The notes beneath the pieces are model-generated. The model did no database searches, was not told where the DNA came from, and saw nothing but the letters and a program-made list of their open reading frames with translations. 46,747 nt of DNA from a virus, in the IMG/VR virus record IMGVR_UViG_3300047552_000915, positions 1-46,747 of that record, one strand, 5' to 3'. The position numbers and the translations under genes were made by a program. Position 1 is the stretch's first letter; each line of letters opens with the position of its first letter. Positions 4,911 to 12,395 of this stretch are shown here, piece by piece.

Positions 4911-6178
4911 TGGAAACCGCAGAAAACCTAGAGATTGAACAAAACCTGCTTGGGCATTTGCTGGCGAAGAACGTCACGGTTTTCAACCTGCAAGCCAAGC
5001 TGAAGCCTCACCATTTTGCCGAAAAGGTGCATCAGGAAATCTATGCCCGGATTGTGGACGGTGTGGTGTTCCGGCAGGAGGCGACAAACCCGGCAACGCT
5101 GAAGGGCTGGGCGGAGTCGAATGAAACCCTGAAGGCTCTCTGTCCGGAGAATCCGGTGCGATATCTTGCCAATCTGGCCTATTCCGGCCTGGTGGTGATT
5201 TCGCCGGAGCAATATGCCGAAGCCATCATTCGGATGTGGATGCTGCGGAAGGCGCAGGAGCAGGCCCGAAGGTTGCTGGAGCTGGCATCCAACGCCGATG
5301 CAGACCCGGACGAGGTAATCGGGAAGATTCACGCCGAGCTGCTCAACATCCGCTCTGGCGGCATTGCGAAGGCCTTGGACAGCAAGACGCTTACGGCGAG
5401 GATGATTGAGGGGCTTACGGTTGAACTACCGATTGATTCCACGGGTATCCCGCGCCTGGACAACCTGATGGGCGGCGGATTGATTCAGGGCAAGCTCTAC
5501 GGGTTCTTTGCCCGGAAGAAGGTGGGTAAGACCAGCATGGCGGCGACGATTGCCTACAACCTCGAAAAACAGGGCATCAGGCACGCCTTCATTTGCGGGG
5601 AGATGGGGCCGGAGGAGATCCACGAGAAGGTGTTGTCGCGGCAGATGCAGGTTTTCCCTTCGTCCTTCCGCAACAAAGGGTTCCGCAGCTCAAACGCATT
5701 TATGCACAAGATGGCGGATGCCCACGCCAGCACCAACGGCCTGACGCAGTATTACGACGCTCCCGGCCTTACCTTTGACGACCTGAAGGGCATGGTAAGT
5801 GAGGCGAAGTACCGCTACGGCGTGAACGGGGTGATTCTGGACTATCTACAGCTTGTCGGCGGGAAATCCTCAAAGACAAGTGAGGCATCGCACCTCGACG
5901 CGGTAAGCCAATGGCTGGCGGAGGCGGCGAAGAAATACAAAATCTGGATTATGGCGTTGGGCCAAATCAATCAGGAGGGTAACACACGCGGCGGGGAGGG
6001 AATTCGCCACGCCTGCGATATGTGCATCGAAATCCACCGCGAAGATATCACCCAGCCTACCGCCTGGCTGGAGATGAAAGACTCCCGCTACATGCCCTAC
6101 GGCAACATGGGAGACAAAGACAACCCCGCTCTCATTATGCGCGAGCATGGCCAATATTTTGAGGAGATTGCAGCATGA
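4910..6178 (+). CDS. DnaB-type replicative helicase
   Basis: The 422-residue protein has a DnaB N-terminal domain (EIEQNLLGHLLAKN, residues 6-19; HHFAEKVHQEIY) and a RecA-like ATPase domain with a Walker A variant (ARKKVGKTSMAA), Walker B (GVILDYLQLVGG) and a late IHREDITQ segment. It would be the hexameric 5'-3' helicase of the phage fork. The start at 4910 overlaps the organiser stop (TGATG) and gives the usual short N-terminus; DnaB of bacteria is about 450-470 residues. The glycine-rich loop lacks the common GRPGMGKT form, with lysines replacing the usual small residues, but GKT is intact. No primase domain is fused or adjacent. Confidence 0.9.
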   Translation: METAENLEIEQNLLGHLLAKNVTVFNLQAKLKPHHFAEKVHQEIYARIVDGVVFRQEATNPATLKGWAESNETLKALCPENPVRYLANLAYSGLVVISPEQYAEAIIRMWMLRKAQEQARRLLELASNADADPDEVIGKIHAELLNIRSGGIAKALDSKTLTARMIEGLTVELPIDSTGIPRLDNLMGGGLIQGKLYGFFARKKVGKTSMAATIAYNLEKQGIRHAFICGEMGPEEIHEKVLSRQMQVFPSSFRNKGFRSSNAFMHKMADAHASTNGLTQYYDAPGLTFDDLKGMVSEAKYRYGVNGVILDYLQLVGGKSSKTSEASHLDAVSQWLAEAAKKYKIWIMALGQINQEGNTRGGEGIRHACDMCIEIHREDITQPTAWLEMKDSRYMPYGNMGDKDNPALIMREHGQYFEEIAA

Positions 6179-6357
6179 GCTACCCAGCCAAACCTGTCGA
6201 ACCGCTCCCACCACTGGAATTCGCCACGGTGGACGATATGGCCCTCCTCTGGGCCGACATCGACGCGCTCAAAACAAAACTGCGCAGGCTGGATACCCTC
6301 CTCGATGGCGACATGCTGCGCAAGCTCTCAGAACTGAAATACGGGGAAAACAACTAA
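6175..6357 (+). CDS. 60-residue protein of unknown function
   Basis: A short protein coupled to the helicase gene by a 4-base overlap. A proline-rich start (YPAKPVEPLPPLE) precedes a charged helix (DIDALKTKLRRLDTLLDG). It may be a helicase accessory or simply a filler gene. No family recognised. Confidence 0.6.
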   Translation: MSYPAKPVEPLPPLEFATVDDMALLWADIDALKTKLRRLDTLLDGDMLRKLSELKYGENN

Positions 6358-6387
6358 CCACAAAACCAAAAAAAGAAAGGGGATACC

Positions 6388-6732
6388 ATGATGCACACAT
6401 CTTTTATGAGCGAAGTATCAATGCACTGCGCACCACCCTACACCCCGCCAGAGCAACGACTCTGGCAAGCAAAAATCGTCCAGTACCTCCAAGACTCCAT
6501 CACCCGCTCACATAAACCCGAAGTCGAAAAAATACGCAGAGAAGCCCATTCATGGTTCAACAGCACCAACGCCGACTTCATCGAAACCTGCGAGGCCGCA
6601 AACTGGCCGCCGGAAATGGTTTCCTCCATGCTCCACAGGGTTCAGGTCATGGGAACCGTCCCCAGAATGCTTAAAGAACTGCCAAAAAAGAAGAAAAATT
6701 GGTACGATTTTACAAATACATCAAAAATATAA
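6388..6732 (+). CDS. Small protein of unknown function (DNA-binding-like fold possible)
   Basis: The 114-residue protein follows a purine-rich site (AAAGAAAGGGGATACC). It contains W-x-x-I-x-x-L near residue 30, RREAHSWFNS and DFIETCEAANWPPEMV, a composition seen in several small phage proteins of unknown function; the ETCEAANWPPEMV segment resembles the second helix of an HTH but is not convincing. An internal methionine (MHCAPP) is an alternative start. It is a hypothetical early gene. Confidence 0.6.
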   Translation: MMHTSFMSEVSMHCAPPYTPPEQRLWQAKIVQYLQDSITRSHKPEVEKIRREAHSWFNSTNADFIETCEAANWPPEMVSSMLHRVQVMGTVPRMLKELPKKKKNWYDFTNTSKI

Positions 6733-6772
6733 ACTGAAACAATCAGTTAGCAATCATTGGAAGGATATGACA

Positions 6773-7165
6773 ATGCCAAATCCACTCGGAATAGGAGGCC
6801 AGAAGGCCGGAGAGAAGGGGAGAAACCCAAGGGGCAGGCCAAGCGGAACCATCAACTTTGTCGATAGGGCCAAGCACATCACAGAGAAGTACACGGCAGG
6901 AGAAATTCTGGAGCTGCATGGGGATGCGAAGAGGTTCAAGAAGCTCCCCTCCTTCGATGCGCTGATCATAACACGCCTTGCTGAGGCGCTGGGGGCAGAT
7001 GGCACCAAGGCCATGAACTCGATTCTGGACAGGCTGTTGGGCAAGCCGGTACAGCCGGTGGCCAGTACGGTGAACCTCTCCGGAAGCCTGACGTTGGACG
7101 AGCGCCGCAAAGAGGCGATTGAGAAGGCGGAGAAACTACTCATGAAAGCAAGGGAGAAGAAGTGA
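6773..7165 (+). CDS. DUF5681-type protein near the packaging genes
   Basis: The 130-residue protein has the signature GRNPRGRPSGT (about residues 17-27), matching the short G-N-P-x-GRPxG motif of DUF5681-type phage proteins, followed by helices (NSILDRLLGKPVQPV). Genes of this type often sit just upstream of a terminase, and a small-terminase role is possible but unproven. The start at 6773 is chosen over 6767 because AAGGA is then seven bases away. Here it is separated from the large terminase gene by about 8 kb of sugar genes, as if that block had been inserted between them. Confidence 0.7.
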   Translation: MPNPLGIGGQKAGEKGRNPRGRPSGTINFVDRAKHITEKYTAGEILELHGDAKRFKKLPSFDALIITRLAEALGADGTKAMNSILDRLLGKPVQPVASTVNLSGSLTLDERRKEAIEKAEKLLMKAREKK

Positions 7166-8103
7166 TGGACATCGTAACAGGAGGGGCCGGATTCATCGGT
7201 AGCAGGCTGGTAGCGCGGCTGCGGGAGATGGGGCGGGAGGTGGAGAGCATAGACTACCGGGAGCCTATCTGCCCGGTTGATCTACGTGGCGGCCTCAGCC
7301 TACCGAAGGGCGAGATCAACACCGTGTACCACCTCGCGGCATTGGCCAGCATCGTTCCCAGCATCCAGAACCCAAGGGACTACTACGACACCAACGTGAC
7401 GGGGACGCTGAACGTGCTGGAAGCGGCGCGCAATGCCGGGTGCAAGCGTTTCGTTTACGCGGCGTCGTCCAGTTGCTACGGAATCCCCAGCCAGTACCCC
7501 ACGCCAGAGACAGCCCCACACGATCCCCAATACCCCTACGCCCTCACGAAAATGATGGGCGAACAGCTTGTCCTGCATTGGGCGAGGGTCTACGGCCTTC
7601 CTGCCGTGTCCCTGCGCATCTTCAACGCCTATGGGCCGGGGCACCGCACAGACGGGGCATACGGCGCCATGTTTGGGGTGTTCCTCGCGCAGATGGCGAA
7701 CGGCAAACCGATCACGATCGTGGGCGACGGCGAGCAACAGCGCGATTTCGTGCATGTGGATGATGTGGTGGAAGCCTTCATCCTCGCCGCAGAGTCAGAC
7801 AAAACCGGCGAATGCTACAACGTGGGCTCCGGTAGCCCGGTCAGCATCAACACTATTGCCGATATTCTGGGCGCAGAGAGCCGCGCTTATATCCCGAAGC
7901 GGCCCGGAGAACCGGATATCACTTGGGCAGACATCAGCAAGATTCAGCGAGAACTTAGCTGGCAACCGGAAATCACCATCATGGAGGGGGTGGAACAACT
8001 GCGCCAGAGTATAGGCAAGTATCGTGCCGCTCCCCTTTGGACGCCGGAGACTATCGCAGAAGCGACAAAAGACTGGCACAAGTGTCTGGGGAAAGTCGCA
8101 TAG
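7165..8103 (+). CDS. NAD-dependent nucleotide-sugar epimerase/dehydratase (SDR), first copy
   Basis: The 312-residue extended short-chain dehydrogenase has GGAGFIGSRL at the N-terminus (Rossmann GxxGxxG), an HLAA segment, AASSSCYG with the catalytic serine, YALTK (YxxxK catalytic pair), RIFNAYGPG and QRDFVHVDD. These features fit UDP-glucose 4-epimerase / GDP-mannose dehydratase-type enzymes acting on nucleotide sugars in the cytoplasm. The start at 7165 overlaps the previous stop by one base. It opens the sugar block and is followed by a 127-base structured gap. The exact substrate cannot be read from the sequence; a nucleotide-activated heptose is one option given its neighbours. Confidence 0.88.
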   Translation: MDIVTGGAGFIGSRLVARLREMGREVESIDYREPICPVDLRGGLSLPKGEINTVYHLAALASIVPSIQNPRDYYDTNVTGTLNVLEAARNAGCKRFVYAASSSCYGIPSQYPTPETAPHDPQYPYALTKMMGEQLVLHWARVYGLPAVSLRIFNAYGPGHRTDGAYGAMFGVFLAQMANGKPITIVGDGEQQRDFVHVDDVVEAFILAAESDKTGECYNVGSGSPVSINTIADILGAESRAYIPKRPGEPDITWADISKIQRELSWQPEITIMEGVEQLRQSIGKYRAAPLWTPETIAEATKDWHKCLGKVA

Positions 8104-8110
8104 CAAAAAC

Positions 8111-8157
8111 CACCGTCTTGGTGGTATAAACCCCGAGGAAACACCACCTAGACGGTG
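8111..8157. other. Long imperfect hairpin in the gap before the heptose genes
   Basis: CACCGTCTTGGTGGT (8111-8125) and ACCACCTAGACGGTG (8143-8157) pair at 14 of 15 positions around a 17-base loop. On the minus strand the hairpin is followed by GTTTTTGC, so it could terminate leftward transcription, though no leftward gene is near. On the plus strand no T-run follows. A second small hairpin (TCTGAG 8181-8186 with CTCAGA 8205-8210) lies between it and the gene at 8231. The gap 8104-8230 shows no gene and no convincing promoter. Confidence 0.65.
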
Positions 8158-8230
8158 AATCGTGATAGGACTGAAAAAAATCTGAGGCGCTTCCCTTAAA
8201 TCAACTCAGAACCTGCGATATAGATCAGAC

Positions 8231-8725
8231 ATGAAGCTGATCACCATTGAGAATTTGGAAGAGAAACTCAGGGAGTTACGGCAGGCTACCACTATCGGCC
8301 AGTGCCATGGGTGCTTCGACCTTCTGCATCCCGGCCACATTCGGCATTTACAGGATGCGCGGAAGCGGTGCGCGGTGCTTGTGGTGTCGGTGACATCCGA
8401 CAGGCATATTCACAAGGGGCCAGGGCGCCCGGTTCACACGGCAGAGGAGCGGGCCTTCATGATCTCAGCCCTCTCTTGCGTGGACTTCGTGGTGGTGGAC
8501 GACAACCCGAATGCGGTGAACGCGATACGCAGGATTAGGCCGCATCTCTTCTTCAAAGGCGTGGATTACTCGGAGAAGGACACTATCGACCCGATGGAGC
8601 GTACAGCGGTGGAGGGATTCGGTGGAACTGTCGTCTACACGATGACGCCCAAGCAATCGACCACCGATATCATCAACAGAATAAAGGGGAAATCTAATGG
8701 CGTGGGCGGAACAGCATTTTACTAG
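8231..8725 (+). CDS. Stand-alone HldE C-domain-like nucleotidyltransferase
   Basis: The 164-residue protein is a cytidylyltransferase-fold enzyme: GCFDLLHPGHIRHL carries the HxGH nucleotide-binding motif, then SVTSD, RPVHTAEERA, KGVDY and a late STTDIINRI. The order and spacing match the ADP-transferring domain of HldE (RfaE domain II), which converts heptose 1-phosphate to ADP-heptose. In E. coli this domain is fused behind the kinase; here it is a separate gene and the kinase lies about 8 kb downstream. It overlaps the GmhA-like gene by 29 bases. A glycerol-phosphate cytidylyltransferase function is less likely given the neighbours. Confidence 0.85.
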   Translation: MKLITIENLEEKLRELRQATTIGQCHGCFDLLHPGHIRHLQDARKRCAVLVVSVTSDRHIHKGPGRPVHTAEERAFMISALSCVDFVVVDDNPNAVNAIRRIRPHLFFKGVDYSEKDTIDPMERTAVEGFGGTVVYTMTPKQSTTDIINRIKGKSNGVGGTAFY

Positions 8726-9266
8726 GGTGGGGCAGCTTCCGCTGCTAACCAAGATCACCGACCTGCACGGCGAACCCGTGACGCTGGATCAGGCAATCAA
8801 AGACACCATCAAAGACCTGCGTGCCTGTCATTCCTTAGGGCGCAAAGTGATAATCATCGGCAATGGCGGTAGTGCCAGCATTGCCAGTCACATGGCGATA
8901 GACTTCACCAAAAACGGGGGCATCCGCACGATTGCGCTCAACGATGCTGCGGCGCTTACCTGTACGGGGAATGACTTTGGCTATGACCACGGCTTTGAGC
9001 GGATGCTGGAGGTCTACGGAGATCGCGGCGATACCCTGATTGCCATCAGCTCCAGCGGCAAGTCCCAGAATATCCTGAATGCAGCAACAGCAGCAGTCCT
9101 TGGCGGAATCCCGGTTATCACTTTCTCCGGCTTTGAGCCGAACAACCCGCTGCGGCAGAGCGGCTACCTGAACTTCTATGTGCCAGCGGGTGACTACGGC
9201 AGCGTAGAGGTGACGCATCTGGCGCTACTGCATGCAATTCTCGATTGCGCGATGGGGTTACAATGA
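8697..9266 (+). CDS. GmhA-like sedoheptulose 7-phosphate isomerase (SIS domain)
   Basis: The 189-residue SIS-domain protein has GNGGSASIASH (phosphosugar-binding loop), ALTCTGNDFGYDHGF, ISSSGKSQN and a C-terminal EVTHLALLHAILD. Length and order fit GmhA, which isomerises sedoheptulose 7-phosphate to D-glycero-D-manno-heptose 7-phosphate, the first committed step of heptose synthesis. The C-terminal catalytic histidine position appears kept; the segment aligned by eye with the acidic catalytic site (HFAEEL in E. coli) reads HMAIDF, with Asp in place of the second Glu. It lies between the nucleotidyltransferase and a small unknown gene, all overlapping. Confidence 0.85.
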   Translation: MAWAEQHFTRVGQLPLLTKITDLHGEPVTLDQAIKDTIKDLRACHSLGRKVIIIGNGGSASIASHMAIDFTKNGGIRTIALNDAAALTCTGNDFGYDHGFERMLEVYGDRGDTLIAISSSGKSQNILNAATAAVLGGIPVITFSGFEPNNPLRQSGYLNFYVPAGDYGSVEVTHLALLHAILDCAMGLQ

Positions 9267-9484
9267 TTGGCAATTTTGAAGAAGCACTACGTTTAGGGGT
9301 AAAGAATGCCATCGAGAAGCGCATTGCTGAGGTGGTGGAAGAGGTAACAAAAAAGGCCACGGAAAGCCTTAAAGAAGAAATTTGCAAGGCAGCGGCGAGT
9401 GTCGCCTTACAGGCAGATCGAGTAATCAACTATGAGTTCAGCGGCACTGATTTACGCATCTCCATCAAAGGTAACTTCAAATGA
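9263..9484 (+). CDS. Small charged protein between heptose genes
   Basis: A 73-residue protein starting by a 4-base overlap with the GmhA-like gene and ending with a 4-base overlap on the next SDR gene. It is helical with many Glu/Lys residues (KRIAEVVEEVTKKATE) and ends in a short strand-like segment (YEFSGTDLRISIKG). It might be a small phage protein carried along or an accessory of the neighbouring enzymes. No family recognised. Confidence 0.6.
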   Translation: MIGNFEEALRLGVKNAIEKRIAEVVEEVTKKATESLKEEICKAAASVALQADRVINYEFSGTDLRISIKGNFK

Positions 9485-10473
9485 AAGTCTTAGTCACCGG
9501 CCATGCCGGATATGTGGGAAGCAAACTAGTCCCCGCGCTACTGGCCAAGGGTCATGACGTTGTGGGTGTGGATGTTGTTCAAACTCATGCGCCAAATGGC
9601 TGGGACCAATTCACACCAGCGGGGGCGGCTTCGTACATTAGCCACCGCACCGATATACGCCACACAGCGCGAATTAAAGAGCTTATGACTAGCTGCGATG
9701 CGGTGATTCATCTTGCCTGCCTTTCCAACGATCCGACCTGCGATCTGGACCCTGCCCTTACCAAATCCATCAATCTTGATTCCTTCAGGCCTCTGGTGAA
9801 GGCGGCAAAGGATGCCGGAGTAAAGCGGTTCATCTTCGCCAGCTCGTCATCTGTTTACGGCGTGAAGAAGGAGATCAACGTCACCGAGGATTTGCCGCTG
9901 GAGCCGCTCACGGATTACAGCACCTATAAGGCCCTGTGCGAGGATATCTTGCTGGAGGAACGGCAACCCGGCTTTGAAACGGTGATTGTGCGACCGGCCA
10001 CGGTCTGCGGCTATGCGCCTTCGATGCGTCTAGACCTGCTGGTGCATATTCTCACGATGTCTGCGCTGCGCACGGGCACCATCAACGTCCACGGCGGGCA
10101 TCAGTACCGGCCCAATATCCATATTGACGATATGGTGGATGTTTACCTGCGCCTGCTGGAAGCTCCTGCTGCGCGAGTGGATGGCCAGATATTCAACGCA
10201 GGGACGCAAAACCTCACCATTCTGGAAACGGCAGAGCTGGTGAAGTCCCTGCTGGGCGACCATATCCAGATCAACGTCACCGAAAGCACCGACCCGCGCA
10301 GCTACCATGTGAATTCCGACAAAATCCAGAAAGAAATCTGGCAACCGTCTTTCAGCGTGGAGGATGCGATTCAGTCCGTGGTGATTGCATGGAAGAACGG
10401 CGACATCCCTTCACCGGACGATGATCGATACTACCGCATCCGCAGCGTGAAGCAGCTGGGGCTGGTGGCATGA
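9481..10473 (+). CDS. NAD-dependent nucleotide-sugar epimerase/dehydratase (SDR), second copy
   Basis: The 330-residue extended SDR begins MKVLVTGHAGYVGSKL (Rossmann motif), has HLACLSNDP, FASSSSVYG with the catalytic serine, YSTYK (YxxxK), VRPATVCGYAP and YRPNIHIDD. The LACLSNDP variant is one I associate with SDRs of surface-polysaccharide clusters rather than with GalE. It differs clearly from the first SDR (7165-8103), so the pair probably performs two steps, for example epimerisation and dehydration or reduction of an activated sugar. An HldD-like 6-epimerase role is possible but its specific signatures are not evident to me. Coupled at both ends by 4-base overlaps. Confidence 0.87.
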   Translation: MKVLVTGHAGYVGSKLVPALLAKGHDVVGVDVVQTHAPNGWDQFTPAGAASYISHRTDIRHTARIKELMTSCDAVIHLACLSNDPTCDLDPALTKSINLDSFRPLVKAAKDAGVKRFIFASSSSVYGVKKEINVTEDLPLEPLTDYSTYKALCEDILLEERQPGFETVIVRPATVCGYAPSMRLDLLVHILTMSALRTGTINVHGGHQYRPNIHIDDMVDVYLRLLEAPAARVDGQIFNAGTQNLTILETAELVKSLLGDHIQINVTESTDPRSYHVNSDKIQKEIWQPSFSVEDAIQSVVIAWKNGDIPSPDDDRYYRIRSVKQLGLVA

Positions 10474-11078
10474 CTGAGGCCCAATACACCCGATACAAAG
10501 ACCTGCCGGAAACCATTCTCCCGCCGATGGCCAATCAGGTTTACTTGGAAGATCCGAAGATGCTAGGCATCCGGCTGGCGCGGTATAAGTTCGTGGCGAA
10601 GCTGCTGGCTGGTAAGCGTTTGGTAGCAGAGGTAGGGGCGGGTGATGGGTTCTTCAGTCGCTTGGTGGAAAAAGAAGTGCGCGAGTTACGCTTATTTGAT
10701 CTCGATCCTGCTTATGTAGTCCCACTGGATATTGTAGAGGAATCTGTCCCAGGCCCTTGGTATAATGCCATCTATTCCCTCGACGTATTTGAGCACATCG
10801 CCCCGGAAGATACCCATACTGCCCTGATGAATGTCTGTCGTTCCCTTGACTCTGACGGGGTATTCATCTGCGGCATGCCATCGCTGGAGAGCCAGCAATA
10901 TGCCAGCGAGGACAGCAGGTTAGGACACAAAAATTGTATGAGCGGTGTCTATTTGAAATCACTCATGGAGAAGTATTTTAAAAATGTTTTCCTTTTTTCG
11001 ATGCACGATGAAGTGGTGACAACAGCCTTTAGCCCAATGGCACATTATATAATAACATTGTCTGTGGGGGTAAAATGA
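10470..11078 (+). CDS. SAM-dependent methyltransferase (class I)
   Basis: The 202-residue protein has a cofactor-binding motif VAEVGAGDGFFSRL, an acidic second strand (LFDLDPAY), and YSLDVFEHI as the motif seen in Methyltransf_11/23-type small-molecule methylases, then GVFICGMPS. It probably methylates a sugar or a biosynthetic intermediate, judging by its place between SDR and transketolase genes. It overlaps its neighbours by four bases on both sides. The C-terminal part is A+T-rich, like the HNH gene that follows. Confidence 0.82.
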   Translation: MTEAQYTRYKDLPETILPPMANQVYLEDPKMLGIRLARYKFVAKLLAGKRLVAEVGAGDGFFSRLVEKEVRELRLFDLDPAYVVPLDIVEESVPGPWYNAIYSLDVFEHIAPEDTHTALMNVCRSLDSDGVFICGMPSLESQQYASEDSRLGHKNCMSGVYLKSLMEKYFKNVFLFSMHDEVVTTAFSPMAHYIITLSVGVK

Positions 11079-11599
11079 TAAGGAACAAATATACTCGAAA
11101 CGAAATAGTAAAGAAAAATGGGTATAGCGAAATCACCCTTTATGATTTTAATAACAGAGAGGTAGCCCGGAGCAAAATAGACAATTCAGATATTAATAAT
11201 ATAGCTCCGTATAAGTGGTGTTTGGATAAGGAGGGTTATGTACGCAACCATTTGGTTGGTCGTTTACATAGATTCATCCTTAATCCAAGTGAAGATTATT
11301 GGGTCGATCATATTTCACGAGATAAGCTCGATAATCGGAGAGAAAATCTTCGTATAGTAACACCAACGCAAAGCATTATGAATACTGCTTTACGTTCTGA
11401 TAACACTTCCGGAGCCAAAGGGGTGTCTTGGAAAAAAGATAAGAAAAAATGGAAAGCGTATACTTTTGCTAAAAACAAACAGATACACATTGGTTATTTT
11501 GACCATATAGAAGATGCAGCGCAGGCTAGAGATAGGTTTGTAAAAGAGTTGCATGGGGCATATGCCACCATGAATGCGGAGCTGCGTTCATATGCCTGA
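11075..11599 (+). CDS. HNH homing endonuclease with AP2-like DNA-binding domain
   Basis: The 174-residue protein carries an HNH module (LHRFI, then VDHI-RDKLDNRRENL) and a C-terminal AP2-type domain (SGAKGVSWKKDKKKW, IGYFDHIEDAAQARD), the usual architecture of free-standing phage homing endonucleases. It would cleave phage alleles lacking it and promote its own spread. The DNA is markedly A+T-rich compared with both sides, a sign of recent arrival. It is inserted cleanly between the methyltransferase and transketolase genes, overlapping them by 4 and 8 bases, so it does not break the operon. Confidence 0.88.
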   Translation: MIRNKYTRNEIVKKNGYSEITLYDFNNREVARSKIDNSDINNIAPYKWCLDKEGYVRNHLVGRLHRFILNPSEDYWVDHISRDKLDNRRENLRIVTPTQSIMNTALRSDNTSGAKGVSWKKDKKKWKAYTFAKNKQIHIGYFDHIEDAAQARDRFVKELHGAYATMNAELRSYA

Positions 11600-12395
11600 C
11601 CTAGATAGCCGCTCAAAATACCTCCGCCGCCTAGCAATCCGCTGCCTTCGTGGTGGCCAGCGCGGGCATATCGGCTCGACATTTTCGTTAACCGAGATTA
11701 TGCGCGTGCTTTATGATGATGTAGCGCAGCACAACCCAGAGGATCCGGCATGGGAAGGGCGCGACCGGATAATTCTCAGTAAGGGCCATGGATGCGTCGC
11801 CCAGTACGCCATGTTGGCGGATAAGGGGTATATCTCCATGACGGCGCTGGATACCTTCTGCCGCAAGGATGGGATATTGGGTGGCCATCCTTCGCACAAG
11901 GTCCCTGGCATCGAATGCGACACCGGCGCGCTGGGGCATGGCCTGAGTATGGGCATAGGCATGGCGCTGGCGGCGAAGATACGCAAGCAGGATTACCGCG
12001 TGTTTGTGGTGATGGGGGATGGCGAGATTCAGGAAGGCTCCGTATGGGAAGCGGCCATGTGCGCGGCAAAGCACAAGCTGGATAACCTGACAGTGATAAT
12101 CGATTATAATAAAATCCAATCATCCGGGTTTGTGAAAGACATTTGCCCGCTGGAGCCCTTAGCTGATAAATGGGACGCATTTGGATTTGGTATTTGGGAA
12201 TGTGACGGACATTCGCTGAGTGATTTAAAAGCCGCGCTTGATGATGCTGCACGATACGATGAAAAACCCACCTGTATCATCGCCCACACCGTGAAGGGCA
12301 AGGGCATCTCCTTCGCAGAGAATCAACCACTCTGGCACCACAAGGCGCATATCACCGAGGAACAGTTTCAGGCGCTGGAGGCCGAAGTAGCATGA
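11592..12395 (+). CDS. Transketolase, N-terminal (thiamine diphosphate-binding) subunit
   Basis: The 267-residue protein has the transketolase N-domain features: GHIGSTFS, LSKGHG, TGALGHGLS and the thiamine-diphosphate/metal motif GDGEIQEGSVWEA ending in DYNK. Split transketolases of two genes (about 270 and 300 residues) are common in surface-polysaccharide clusters. With its partner, four bases downstream, it would transfer two-carbon units between sugar phosphates in the cytoplasm and could generate sedoheptulose 7-phosphate for the GmhA-like enzyme. A specialised substrate other than ordinary pentose phosphates is equally possible. Confidence 0.9.
   Translation: MPDLDSRSKYLRRLAIRCLRGGQRGHIGSTFSLTEIMRVLYDDVAQHNPEDPAWEGRDRIILSKGHGCVAQYAMLADKGYISMTALDTFCRKDGILGGHPSHKVPGIECDTGALGHGLSMGIGMALAAKIRKQDYRVFVVMGDGEIQEGSVWEAAMCAAKHKLDNLTVIIDYNKIQSSGFVKDICPLEPLADKWDAFGFGIWECDGHSLSDLKAALDDAARYDEKPTCIIAHTVKGKGISFAENQPLWHHKAHITEEQFQALEAEVA

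Noticed and set aside
8111-8157. Hairpin as a hammerhead-type or other known self-cleaving ribozyme
   Set aside because: The loop contains a GAAA-like element but no CUGANGA core; no known ribozyme pattern can be fitted.
8196-8224. Possible promoter TTAAAT-17-TATAGA before the nucleotidyltransferase gene
   Set aside because: The -35 matches only three of six positions, so it is not better than chance in an A+T-rich gap.
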